This document shows positions 21,548-33,030 of a DNA stretch of 64,000 nt, one piece after another; position 1 is the stretch's first letter; each line of letters begins with the position of its first letter. Made by a program: the position numbers and the translations under genes. The stretch lies in the NCBI GenBank assembly GCA_019973155.2, contig BPQB01000004.1:372001-436000 (forward strand). The letters run 5' to 3'. Under the pieces are notes generated by a model. That model was not told the DNA's origin. It did not search any database and was given only the letters and a program-made list of their open reading frames with translations. This DNA is from Phanerochaete sordida. Lineage: Eukaryota > Basidiomycota > Agaricomycetes > Polyporales > Phanerochaetaceae.

Positions 21548-21889
21548 CTACCAGCTCGCCCGCCACCACTTTGGCTCTTCGCCAGTGCCCACTACCTCCT
21601 TGAGCTTTTGCGTGTTTAGATCGCACGGCATCGTAGGAAGCTTGTCCTCCATGGGATCGGAGGAGGCGATGGCCCACACGAAGGTGTCCGGTTCCTTCAC
21701 GAAGATCGAGTAAACCTCGTGACGGGCCAGCCCTGCGCGTAAAGCCAGAGTCCAGCACAAGGCTGCCGCGTTATCCGCCATGCTCATGATGGGGTCTTCA
21801 GGATCTATCTCGGGCTTGATCCCCAGCTCTGCCGCACGCTGCAGCATCCATGGATAGGACCGCTTGTATCCGTATATCGCACGGGCCAT
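21548..21889 (-). CDS. Unrecognised 113-residue protein, array copy 4
   Basis: 113 codons, beginning MARAIYGYKRSYPWMLQRAA and ending EEPKWWRASW, closely similar to copies 1 and 2. A likely leader intron ends CAG just before TTCAACATG. A (GGT)n tract and a GAAGTGTCTTGAGCG element lie upstream; the latter recurs near 24941. Function unknown. Confidence 0.75.
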   Translation of the reverse strand: MARAIYGYKRSYPWMLQRAAELGIKPEIDPEDPIMSMADNAAALCWTLALRAGLARHEVYSIFVKEPDTFVWAIASSDPMEDKLPTMPCDLNTQKLKEVVGTGEEPKWWRASW

Positions 21890-22408
21890 GTTGAACTGTG
21901 GATTTCGAGATATTATCAGTTTGAGAGGCATACTCATCGAGGCGAGAGGCCTACCAAGTCAGTGTTTACAGAGGAAGTGGTGGTGGTGGTGGTACGAATG
22001 CGAGAAGTGTCTTGAGCGGCTACGAAAGAGACCTGATTTACGAGCTGATTCATACTGGCAGGGATTCTATTGTCCGATTGAGATGTGAGACAAAGGACGA
22101 GCTTAAAGTATGCTGCAGCACCGTGAGGAGGTCAAGGATGGCGTGGTAAGGTCACGTACAGGGTGATGTGGCCCCTATTGACCTCTGCATACCGTTGCCC
22201 GCAATCGTGATTTTCCATGAGTTAATGGCATTGCCTGCGCTGCTAGGAGGTTGGCAGCCTTGCACGCATTTTTACAGACCTGCCACGTATATTTGGAGCA
22301 CGGCGCTGAAGGTATCGTATAATCTGTCAAGAAACACTACATTTACATGTTATGGAACTCCAGAATTACAAGGACCGATTGCTGCGTTCAAACCCGTCGT
22401 CCACGTCT
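21890..22408. repeat. Left end of the 2.9 kb duplicated block
   Basis: From about 21990 the sequence matches 24930 onward (GAAGTGTCTTGAGCG, then CCTGATTTA, ATACTGGCAG, GAGACAAAG). This marks the start of the block duplication that carries C2H2-RING genes 2 and 3. Confidence 0.6.
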
Positions 22409-24640
22409 TTACAGATCAAGCTTGACGAAGATGGGTCGATCACATGTAGGGCAGGAGAGTGTCGAAGTCAGCGCGTTTAGGATGCACCTACAGAAAAATG
22501 TCAGCCGCGAACTTCTCCGGAGGTACTGAGCAGGCTGCTCGCCTGTGGCAAAAGACATGTCCACACATGGTCACAATCGGGCTCGTCGGGGCCTTGGTGC
22601 ACGCCTTGCACGTCAAAACTGTCTGGCCAGCCGCTGGAGACTGTATCGAGCTGGGCGCTGCGGACGCTGCCTGCACGCCGGATATTTGCTTGGTGGCAGC
22701 GTTCAATGCGATGTCGGTCGGTGTTTCCGAGGCAGGGACAGCGTCGGCTCCTTCGACTGCACAAAATATTCAGCATGTCGATAATCTCGTCTCTGCAGCC
22801 AGCATACCTTGGCCCTCTCCTCTGCCTTCAGTCTCTGCGCTGCCGGGTTCGTGGGATTTCTCTGCCATCCCTGTGTCCGCGGCCCCGTCTCGAGACGTTT
22901 GCTCGAGCTCAGGTGCGCCTCCAACCCTACAATCATCCACCATCGCACGATCGCCCTCATCGATTCGCTGTCCTTGGTCCGCAGCGGCGATGGCGACCTC
23001 GAAGGCAGCAAGGTCCTCGCTGCACACGCTCGACACCTCCGTCCACGAGCCCACGCAGTCCGAGACCTCTGAAGCCGAGGCGCACTCCCGGTCGCACGGG
23101 CCCGGAGTGTGCGCGGTGGCGAGAGCGACCTCCGCTTCGGTCGCGCGAGCCTCTGTGCCCACTTCGCATTGGGGTCCGTCCTCCCCGGAGGACTCGGGGG
23201 CCGACAACTCTGATGATGGGTCTCGGCTGGGCTCTTCGGCAGGAGGCAGGAGAAGGGGGGCGCTGTCCGACATGTCCGCGTCGGCCAATTCGTGAGTGCC
23301 TGACGTGAGCTGGTCTGCTGGCGCGGTATACGGAGCAATGGTAGTGTTAGATTCTTGACAGTGAACAGCGGCCCCGTGTTTCTGGACGCTGCTGCCTTCT
23401 GCTGAAGTGCGCTCATCGGACGGATGCTGTACACATGATAAGACTATGAATTTCCTTTGTAATTTGAAGTAAACTGTGGAACAGATGCTTACCCAATAAC
23501 AAGCTTGTCCCGTCAGGGCTGCACTGCGGCACGAAATACACCCAGCTTCAACGTGCCCTTGATGTCCAAATCGGTGGCGCATATTCACGCACGCTGACGG
23601 AGCGAAGATCGAAAGGCATGTCCTACACAGGAGACTGAGGTGTTGCGGGGTATTTGAACGCTGCACTCCGCTTTGGTAAAGCTGATCATAAGTGGAGTCA
23701 TGAGCCGAGGTCACTATGGACACAGTCCGAAAATCCTTGCAACAACTGGTGCAGCGGTGCTGCCTAGCCATGTGCTCGTCCTGTATGCGTTCATAATTTA
23801 CCTATCAGTGAAAGTCTTCAGAAGGACTCACCAACGACCTCGGCAGTCCGTTGTCATCTATGTCCCAGCGGCTGTAGTCATGGCAGAATTTGCACAGCGG
23901 TCGAAGACGCAGCTGCACAGAGTGCTATATCAGATCCAAATTTCAGCTGAGTCAGGAGCACGATGTAGCACCGGGAAGAGAGACCTCGTCAACATGAGCT
24001 TTGCATTGTGTCACGGGTACTGCCAGAGGCGATTGACCCGCTGTAGCAGCGGAGACGGTGTGCACCGTCTTTCCCATAGCTGCGGCTTTGGCTTTGTTCG
24101 AAGCCTGATTCGGTGCACCCAACATATCAGCTGACAAATACGGCAGCTGTTCATGAATGCAGTTACCAATGGAGCCTTTGCAGATGGGCTTTTCGCATGA
24201 TCGGTTGCGGTGTGTTGATGAAGGTCGACAGCTTCAAGCAAGAACGCCCTCGGACAGGTGCTGCAGACATGAATCGAGGCCTTCTTTCGGTGTTTGCTAC
24301 TAAAGTGCTGCGATGCGACTTACGCGTCAGACGCAGCAACGACCATAAAGAAACGACGTACGTCGAGAAGCCGATTCTGTGCAGGAAACCCTTTGGGACA
24401 GCTTATAAACGGGCATTTATAGATCTTATTTCCATCTACCGTGCTAAGCATCTTGCTTGGAGACTGTCGCACGTCGTGAGCGATGGAGTCTTTGCGCTAC
24501 AGATGCTGGCCGACATGGAGTACCTTATCCAGAGCAGCTTTCGGCGGAGAGCTCGATGATTTACGACATCCTCCCTGATGGAGCCCTAGCGAAAAAGATG
24601 AGCCGAACTCGGCTGGGCATCTCGTGCACTGAAACGCCAT
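22409..24640 (-). CDS. Multi-C2H2 zinc-finger protein with C-terminal RING (family member 2)
   Basis: About ten exons can be joined by alignment with member 3. It starts MAFQCTRCPAEFGSSF; later pieces include KCPFISCPKGF, HVCSTCPRAFLL, LCKFCHDYSRW, HRCTSCCKDF and LLCRTCLSIF. An acidic Ser-rich linker and a RING (LTCKACTKAPTS, MCGHVFCHR, then CILNALTSTLSCPTC) follow. The stop is at 22409-22411. The last intron, inside the RING, begins with GC where member 3 has GT, so it is a GC-AG intron. Some fingers have lost residues; for example, the second exon begins with Arg where the others have His. Probably an E3 ligase or nuclear factor; function unknown. The gene is older-looking and more worn than member 3. 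Confidence 0.75.
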
Positions 24641-25317
24641 GCCAGCCTTGACTGAGCGCGGTGTGGGGTTGACTGCACTTCGGTGCTGTCGATAGGAGGC
24701 AAAATCGCGCAGCGCCATGCGGCCTGATCGATTCCTTATAACCCTGAGCTAAGATCCCGATCAGAGGCTATGAAGGGAAGACGCTGAGAATAAGGAAGCC
24801 TCTGCACTGAATTGGGGGACAGGGAATTTACGTGACAGCATTCTCCTTCTGCAAGCATGCAGATTTGGCGACGCGGATGCTCTCCCAATAAATAGATGAG
24901 GCAGCCTTCAGAACGATGACGCCCGATGGTACAAACGCAGGAAGTGTCTTGAGCGTTTCCCGAGGGGCGAGGTTCATGACCTGATTTATACTGGCAGTAG
25001 TCTGCTCGAGTGAGGTCTGAGACAAAGGGCCAGACTCAACATCATGCTGGAGTATGAGAAGGATGTTGAGAGGGGATGTGAAGGGCGAGGCTGCCCTGAT
25101 TGCCCTCTGAACACCCTCGTCCGCAATTGCGATGTACCGTCAGCCTGGCAGAACTACTTGGGCTGCCCGCGAGGCAAGCGATCTTGCACAAAAAGCCTGC
25201 CATGGACATCGACGCCGAAGGGATCAAGCACTCGGTAAAGAATTGCTACAAATACATGGTATGGAACTCCAAGATTACAATCGTCGGCTCTTGTAATCAA
25301 ACACGTCTCTGATGTCG
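24641..25317. other. Spacer containing the duplication boundary
   Basis: The left part (24740-24800) resembles 27820-27890, the promoter of member 3. From about 24930 it repeats the sequence seen at 21990. The boundary of the two 2.9 kb units therefore lies near 24.9 kb. No gene is visible. Confidence 0.55.
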
Positions 25318-27718
25318 TTACAGCTCGAGCTTGACGAAGATGGGTCGGTGACATGTAGGGCAGGAGAGTGTCGAAGTCAGCGCATTAAGTATGCACCTAC
25401 AGAAATACGTCAGTCGCGGACTTCTCCGGAGGTACTGAGCAGGCTGCTCACCTGTGGCAGAAGACATGGCCACACATGGTCACAATCGGGCTCGTCGGGG
25501 ACTTGGTGCACGCCTTGCATGTCAAAAACATCTGGCCAGTCGCCGAGGACTGTGCCGGGGTGGACGCAGCAGACGCTGTCTGCGTGCCGGATGCCTGTTC
25601 GGCGGAGGCGTTCTCGAGGTCGGTCGGTGTCTCCAAAACAGGGGCAGCGCCTCCCTTGTCTGCACACAATATTCAGCATGTCAAGAATCTCCTCTCTGCA
25701 GCCAGCGCACCTCTGCCCTCTGCGCCTCTAGATCTTCTCTCAGCTTCGCACTCCTCACCACATTTCTCTGCCATCCCCACATCTGCAGCCACATCTTGGG
25801 ACATCTGCTCGAGCTCGGATGCACCCCCAGCCCCATTATCCTCTGCGATCGCTCGATCACGCTCATCGATCCGCCGTCCGTCGTCTGAAGCGGCGCTGAT
25901 GACCTCGACAGCGGCCAGGTCCTCGCTGCGCACGCTCGATACTTCCGTCCATGAGCTCGCGCAGTCCGAGACGTCCGAAGCCGAGGCACGCTCCCAGTCG
26001 TCCGGCACCGCCTGCGGGGCATGCGCGACGGCGGGAGCGGCCCCTGCTTCGGTTGCACCAGCCTCGGTGTCGGCATCTTCGCTTCGGGGTGCACCGCCGT
26101 CACCTGTGGACGCAGAGACTGACGACTCTGACGATGGGTCTAGGGCGGAGTCTTGGTCGAGCCAAGAGGGGAATATCTCTTCAGCGGGACGGAGAAGAAG
26201 CGGGGCGCTTTCTGGCAAGTCCGTTCCGGAGACTGCGTGAGTGTCTGCCGTGGACTGGTTCGCTTCCGCAGTGTTCGGAGCGACAGCGGTGTCAGATACC
26301 TGACTCGCATCAGCAAGTTCAGGTTCTCGGACATCGTTGCCGCCCACTGAGGACTCGCTTGGCGAACTGTCTTCGAGTGCACCATGCTGTGTGGTTTTGT
26401 TTTGAGTTCCCGTGATTCGAGTAGGCTGAAATCGACACTCACCAGAGGACAAGACGCGTGTCCTCTCTTCGCAGCAATGTGACAAAGAGCACACGCTTCG
26501 ACACGGCTCGGATGGTCACGCCGGTAGTGTGCGTTCATGTCCGCTGACGAAGTGAACATCTTACCACAGGACTTGCACATTAAGCTGGGATGCGTCAGGG
26601 TGTAATGCTGCATTCCGTTCTCGTCAGCCCAATTTCGCGCGTGATGATCTGACGATCTGGGTTCACCATGGGCAGATTCGCAAAATCCATGTCACAGAGG
26701 GCACAGCGGTGCACTCGCGCCATGTGCGACCCCTGCGGTCACGGGTCCATCATCTGTCGCAGGACTTTTGCGAGGTGCTCACCAGCGAACGCGGGAGTCC
26801 ATCCTTGTCTGTGTCCAGGTATATCGTGCAAAATTCGCACTGTGGCCAGGGGTGCGTTTGCATGACGTGCTGGGCCGGGCACGGCTGTCAGCGTTATCGA
26901 ATATACACTGGCTTCTAAGAGGACAGACCTCGTCTAGTGTCTTGAAAACGCAGAATTTGTCGGGGCAAAACGTGCACGGTGTAACTGGCACTGGCCAATT
27001 ACCTGCATCTGCTATAGTAGCGGTTTGGGTGGGTAGGGTTTTCTGGGGTGTTGTGGATGATGTAGCAGTGGTAGGGGCCGGTAGAACCTTCTGGGGTGCT
27101 GTAGGTACTCGTGACGACGTCGTGGGCGCTGCGGGCGCTGCGGCAGGGTCAGTCTGTTCCCCAGGCTATGCGCAACGAACAGTTGGTGAATGGTGGTCCG
27201 GCAGTAATGAGACAATCGCGTACCATCGGCATCCCAGGATGCTTGCTCTTGATATGATCTTGACGATCACGATCCACCAAGAATGTCTTGGGGCAGATAT
27301 GACAGACGAAGCAATTCGACTTGGGATGTTTACTTATGAAATGCTTTCGGCCCATGAGACATCATGTACGAGTGAATGAATTTTGCAAGAAAACCACTCA
27401 CGCTGAGCAGCCGGTACTCCGTGGCAAATTGGGAGATGCAGCCCGCAGCCGGGCATTGATAGGCAGTGAACCTAAAGCCCTTCCCGTGTTGCTTCCTCAA
27501 ATGCTGTGAACGATGTCAGAGAGCTGCATATACCACTAATTCAGGTTTACTTTGTCTAGATCGCTCTCAGATGGAAAGGAGGCGTAGGTGCCGTCCGAGG
27601 TCTTGCAAGAGAGCTCGCCGCATCTGAACGGTTTATGACTTGTAGTTTCCGCGTGCTTCTTGAGCAAATTAGGTGTCAAGGCGCAAGTCCCACACGTGGG
27701 GCATCGTAGATACAACAT
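25318..27718 (-). CDS. Multi-C2H2 zinc-finger protein with C-terminal RING (family member 3)
   Basis: Starts MLYLRCPTCGTCALTPNLL at 27718. About ten exons join in frame to a stop at 25318-25320. About eight C2H2-like fingers are visible, with Cys pairs such as CPTCG, CHICPKTF, CTFCPDKF, CEFCTIYL, CALCDMDF and CKSCGKMF. His pairs (HLRKQH, HFISKH, HVMQTH, HYTLTH) mostly begin directly after phase-0 introns. A long acidic, Ser-rich linker (about 26410-25735) precedes the RING: LTCKACTKSPTS, MCGHVFCHR, a GT-AG intron, CILNALTSTLSCPTC. Likely an E3 ubiquitin ligase with nucleic-acid or protein-binding fingers; target unknown. It is the right-hand copy of the 2.9 kb tandem duplication. Confidence 0.82.
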
Positions 27719-28393
27719 GACAGAGCGCGAGCTGCTTCGGGCTCGAGAGGACCGTCAGTGGTGGCTAGAGGTTGCAGACAAGAGTCGGAGCTGCGCAGCG
27801 TCAAACCGTCTGAACCTTATAGCCCTGCGCCAAGTTACAATCAGCTTCGAGGACATGTGGGGAAGACGCTGATGAGAATAAGGAAGCTTGCGCACCAATT
27901 AGTCGTCGTGATAATATCCACAAGACTGCATCATCCTCCCTCGTCCGCGTGCTCAGCGCTCAGCGCACAAGGAGGCCAGGCTCTCACAGTCGCCGAAGGA
28001 AATACAGATGAGACAGCCTCTGGACCGATGGTTGTCCCTCCAGCAGTATATCTGATGCGCTCAGGACTGCCGGCGATCAGTCGAGAGCGCCACGAAGACG
28101 AGACGACTGCGGTGGCTCATACTCGCCGAGCATCACCGCGCATACCTGGGCGAAAGATCCGTGGTTTGGACCAGTCACATATCTGATCTAAATTCCACAA
28201 TATGTGCGATGTAAGCATCGGAAGGAGAAACACTCGACAAACCTGCACCGACCAGCGGAAAAGTCGGAAGCAATAATACCAAATTCATTAATACATGATA
28301 GTCGAAATGCATATAGGCTACAGCATCCCAGAGGAGTGTTAGGAAGATACATAATTGAGTGTCCGAATTTCCATGAGCGCGAGCATGCGATAT
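27719..28393. other. Intergenic upstream of C2H2-RING 3
   Basis: The promoter part near 27820-27890 is similar to 24740-24800. The rest, up to the aldehyde dehydrogenase stop, shows no coding signal. Confidence 0.45.
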
Positions 28394-30318
28394 CTATGAT
28401 TCCGGAATGGGGACATGAGCGCCCTGGGTCATGACCTTGTAGCTCTCCTCGCTGTAGGGCAGGTAGCGGTACGCGTAGAAGGGTTCCATCCTGTCACCGG
28501 CATCAGCATCGTGACCGCCGGCGCGATAATTTGGAAACTTACTCTTGGGGAACGTTGATGTAACCCCGGCGGTGCGTGAAGATGTCGTAGCTGTCCTTGC
28601 CCATGTACCCGCCATCTGTGCATCAGAGCTCGTCAGTCACGGGTCGTGTGCGGTGGCGCAGACACTCACAGCCTGACTCGCCGTGGCCGCCGAAGGGCAT
28701 CTCGTGCACTGGGTGAACGGATGAGCCAGAGCGTCGCTGCGGATAGCGAACTCTAAGGACCCACCTGCGAGCTGCATCTGTGTATCGTTCATGACGATGG
28801 TGCCGCTGTTGGTGCGTGTAGCGACTGCAGAGCCCGATCAATACCGCGGGAATCGCACTGTACCAAGTCACGTACCTTTCTCCTCAACTTCCTTGCTGTT
28901 CGTGAACGTGTAGACGACAAGAGGATATGGCCTAACGACAGTCAGAACAAGGATAATATGGATCAGGGCCAACAAGCTGCGTACCTGTCAGAGACGGTCT
29001 GAATAGCGGCATCGACGTCGTCGACTTCGATTATGGGCAGAATAGGGCCGAATATCTCCCTGATAAGCCTCATTAAGGGGCCGGACACCGCAAGACGCCG
29101 AGGGTACTCACTCGTCCATCAAGGGATCGTCGAGCTTGACCCCGGCGACGATGGTGAGGGCAATCCGGAGCCTGTTGTCGTCCCACTTGCCGCCGAGGAT
29201 GATCTCGCCCTTGGTCTCGCCGATGAGGCCCTTGACGCGCTTGTAGTTGGGCTCGTTCACGATCTTGCCCCACTTGGCCTCAGGGTCGAGCGGGTCGACG
29301 GGGAAAAAGGACGCGTAGGTTTTCTTGATCGCCTCAAGGAACGGCTTGTACACGGAGCGGGGCACGAGCACGTAGTCAGGCGAGACGCACAGCTGCACAT
29401 GCGCATGAGTCAGACCGGCGGCGCGCGGCGCGCGGGGAAAGGGCTCACCTGGCCGACATTCTGCACCTTGCCGTACAGCACGCGCTTCGCGGCGAGCTCG
29501 AGGTCGTAGTCGGGCGCGATGATCACGGGGCTCTTGCCGCCGAGCTCGAGCGTGACGGGCGTGACGTGCTTGGCGGCGGCGGTCGCGACGATGCGGCCGA
29601 TGCGGGTGCTGCCCGTGAAGAAGATGTGCGCCCACTGCAGGTCGAGCAGCGTCTTGGTCTCATCGACTGCGCCGTTCACGACCGCGTACGCAGCGGGGTC
29701 GAGGTAGCGCGGGATGAGCTCGGCTATAAGCGCGGCGACGTGCGGCGTGCATTCTGATGGCTTCAGCACCGTCGGGCAGCCCGCAGCGATGGCACCAATG
29801 AGCCCCAAGAACGTAAGGATCACCGGGTAGTTCCACGGCCTGCGAACAATTGCGGAGTTGAGAGGCTAGTGCGGGGACGAGCGCGCGCGGTATCACTCAC
29901 GAGATGAGCAGGACGATGCCCTTGGGCACATGATATATCGTCGTGTTCCACGAGCTGCGCCAGGCCTCAACCTTGGGCTTCTCGGGGGTCGCCCACTCCT
30001 CCAGGCTCTCGGCAGCGTTGATGCTGCCCTGGATGATGGGCGTGAGCTCGGTCACGGTGGTCTCTTGGCGCTGCTTGCCGAGGTCTGCCAAGGATGCATC
30101 CTCCCAAGCAGTAATATTCTCCTGCAGCATGCGCGCAAGCTGCAGCAGCTGGTGGCGACGGTAGCTCAGAGGTCTGGTTGTGCCAGCCTTGAACGTCGCG
30201 TTGACGCGAGCGTAGACCTGGACGGGCGTTTGTAAGCGATCACGAGACACCCGGAGATAAGCCATTCACGTACGCTCTGGATCTCTTCGAGAGGAGTGAA
30301 CTGGAGGTCGGCAGACAT
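28394..30318 (-). CDS. Aldehyde dehydrogenase, class-3 (fatty aldehyde) type
   Basis: About nine exons encode a complete enzyme that oxidises aldehydes to acids with NAD(P)+. It starts MSADLQFTPLEEIQS. Visible motifs are the P-W-N-Y-P oxyanion Asn region, FFTGSTRIGRIV, VTLELGGKSPVII with the general-base Glu, and NVGQLCVSPDYVLVPR with the catalytic Cys just after an intron. EEIFGPILPI, the NSGTIVMNDTQMQ and EMPFGGHGESGYGGYMGK blocks and a C-terminus of about 30 residues after the catalytic core follow. The G-Q-x-C-V-x-P-D-Y pattern is typical of the ALDH3 branch. The C-terminal tail (FYAYRYLPYSEES) has no clear membrane helix. Confidence 0.93.
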
Positions 30319-30996
30319 CGTGAGGCAGGTTGAGGAAGGATGGAGAGCAAAGATAGGCGTGTTGTCAGGCCTTTATACACTCGCGGAGCGGCTAGTAGTA
30401 GTTTTCCCCAGAGAAGCCAGCAAACGGGCGTGTGCATTTGGTAGGTACCGTCAGCCGCTGTTGCTCCGAAAGCCTATTCTGGAGGCAGGCCGATATGGGG
30501 CTGTCCATTACCTCCCGGAAGATGAGTCAATCTGAGCTCTGCGTGCTCCCCGATCGCCAGCAGGCTCCGGCTTCTAGTGCTCGTAATGAGACACGAGATG
30601 ACCCTTGTCCCATGGGACATGTCCAAATGCTAGTCGACGATTCTCAGCGCTCGACTTACGTGGCGCTGAGGCTATACACAGGTCCGACGCGGCTAATACA
30701 CCGTCCTCTTGCCAGCGGCGCGCCATACCCTGGGAAGAGGTCAGCGCTATCCACTGGACACGATATTTCACTCACGTCCCGGCCCCTCCACCGCAGTATG
30801 GGATCACAAGGATCTTGCAGTCGCATCACGGCGAGCGCGGGAAAGTATCAGTGCGCCCGAGCGGCCCCGCAGACGGCAGACGAAGAGGTCAAATTCCAAA
30901 GTCGAGTTTTACATACAGGAAGGGTGCAATGCACCAAGGCGTCATCGACGTACAGAGTCTATTTCGAGGGCGGCCTCGCGACCGCCGGCTATTTCA
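30319..30996. other. Intergenic between aldehyde dehydrogenase and carboxypeptidase
   Basis: 680 bp with no convincing coding frame, RNA gene or repeat. It holds the dehydrogenase promoter and the 3' region of the carboxypeptidase. Confidence 0.45.
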
Positions 30997-33030
30997 TTAT
31001 GTCGAGGACAAGCTCTGACCGCTCATGATCTGGGAGAAGAACTGGAACGCAGCCTGTCCGCGACTGAGCGTGCCATGGGTGTACGCCGGCACTTCGTGTC
31101 CGCTGGGGAGCCGCCACATGTCAGAGCCTCCTCGCGCACTATTCGTGACAGCAGACTTACGCGCCAAATATACGGACGTATGAGAACGTGCCGGCGTTCT
31201 TGAACATCCCAGCAGCTTGGCCCGCGACGGTGAAGCTCGAGAAGGCGGTTTTCGCGAACTGCGCGGAGAACTGCGTCTGCAGGTTGTTGACCTGGGAAAG
31301 ATGATGTCAGCGCCAGAAGCACGGCGTGGACGAGAAGGCGCGCACCATCGCTTCGACGCCGTTGAAGTTCAGGATGTAGTCCTGATCGTGATCGCGGGGT
31401 CAGGGACGAGCACCGCTGCGGAGTCGACAGGCACAGCTTACCGCGTCCCCGTCGTAGATGATGGTGCGCACTCCTGCGTTGATGACGGTCTCCAGGTTCG
31501 GCGCGGAGTTGTGCATCCAGTCGCCGGTCTTTGCGAAGTTGTTGTACACCTGGTTGTTCGTCTCCTGCCATTTGCTCTCTGCACCGATCTTCGCCGTGAG
31601 AGTCGAGTTCGTGAGGAAGCTCGTGAGATCCGGCGGGTACGGATCGGGGTTTTGTGCCAGCACATAGTACACGTCGTAGTTTCCAGCGAGCGGACTGAGG
31701 ATGTTGTTATTGCAGAACGACTGCGCACTGGAGCACGTCTGCGTGGACCCGCTACTGTAGCAATTCTGGATTTGGTCGCGACAGCCCCCCGAGCGTGTAA
31801 AAGAACTGTTCGCGCTGTTGAGCGTCGAGGTAGACACTAGAGGGTGGTACCTGTGCACACAGTCAGCGGTGGCACCATCAGGCACATCCCTGAGACACTG
31901 ACGGGTTTGATGCTGCATAGGTGATATACCCGGGGTATTGTGACAAAGGATCCTGGAGAACGAGGCGCGTTAGGTCGAGTAAGACTGACTGACGTTTGAC
32001 CCTACAGTAAGTCCGTCTCCGACACCGAGCACTTTTAGATTAATGGGGATACCCTGTAGGGTACCGGCGGCAATTGCCGCGTTCTGCTGAAGGAAGTAGC
32101 TACGAGGACAGGGTCAGTCGCTTTTGCTCCTGGGCATTCCGTAACGGTAGATGTGCATAAAAGAAGCTACTCACGCAGCAAAGGTAGGGCCGTAGTGTCC
32201 TCCGTAGGACTCGGTCCAGATGGCAAACTCGTTTGTCGCAAATTTGCTGAAGCGTGAGTCTGAGAAGAAGATTTGCAGGAACTGTGAGCAATATTTCATG
32301 AGCGGCGCGTCAAGGTCTCTGTATGGAGCCGTCGCGTACGTTCCAAATGTCGGACGCCGCTTGCTGAGACGTGCCGACCGTGGTCGTGCCGTGGGAGAAG
32401 CCAACTCCGACCGGCTGGTCGATGTAGAGCCTGGATGGGGTGGTACGTGAGTTCCTCACGGACAAGGACAGATGAAGATCACGGACATGTTCGCGACATT
32501 GTTCCACGAGTTGGGATTGAGGCTAACAGTCTTGCTATCGTTATTGATGCGACAAGGTCCGTTCTCCTGGAACAGCCCGATCATGCTCGAGCTACCGGGC
32601 TGTCAATCGGTCAGATTAGTTCGGAAGGCAAGGTAAGATGGCAACTTACGCCGCCGTTCAGCCAGATGGCGAGCGGCGCCGTGTCTGGGTTCTCGCGCGC
32701 CTCGAAAAACCAGAACCTACGGGCGGAATGTTCAGTGCATCGTAAGCTTGCCATGCGTCGCCATCCGCACCAAATACTTTCGGACGAGGTAAGATCCCCA
32801 TACCCCGAGGCCTGAAAGACTCCGGGGGTCGTTTCGCAGACGCCACTGTTCTCTACCACCCTAAGCTTCCCGGGCGTTGTGGCGGCGGAACTGAGGGTCG
32901 TGTCAACGTGCACAGGTGTGTCGGAAGAGGGTACGCCGCCGATGACCCCGTCGACGATAGGGATCTGTCGAGCGAGCGTGTGCAACGCCGACGCGGCCAG
33001 GACCGAGAGAGCCCCGAGGTGGAACAGCAT
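30997..33030 (-). CDS. Secreted serine carboxypeptidase, family S10
   Basis: Multi-exon gene from ATG at 33030 to TAA at 30997. A signal peptide ([20 protein letters not shown]) opens the protein. S10 features follow: [20 protein letters not shown] for the oxyanion region, [21 protein letters not shown], and the catalytic Ser in [11 protein letters not shown]. The catalytic Asp is in [11 protein letters not shown] and the catalytic His in [11 protein letters not shown]. Cysteines in the middle insert ([11 protein letters not shown] and SFCNNN) fit the disulfides of the family. It cuts single residues from protein C-termini outside the cell or in the vacuole; the signal peptide without a clear vacuolar signal favours secretion. 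Confidence 0.92.

Larger units (their letters stand above)
21990..27890. repeat. Tandem block duplication, two units of about 2.9 kb
   Basis: Unit A runs from about 21990 to 24930 and unit B from about 24930 to 27890. Matching points: GAAGTGTCTTGAGC at 22004 and 24941; RING stop codons at 22409 and 25318; promoter blocks near 24780 and 27870. Offsets are 2.91-2.94 kb or larger, with indels. Confidence 0.75.

Noticed and set aside
27758..28186. 142-codon + strand frame upstream of C2H2-RING 3
   Set aside because: It lies in the duplicated promoter region and has no counterpart frame in the other copy near 24.8 kb.
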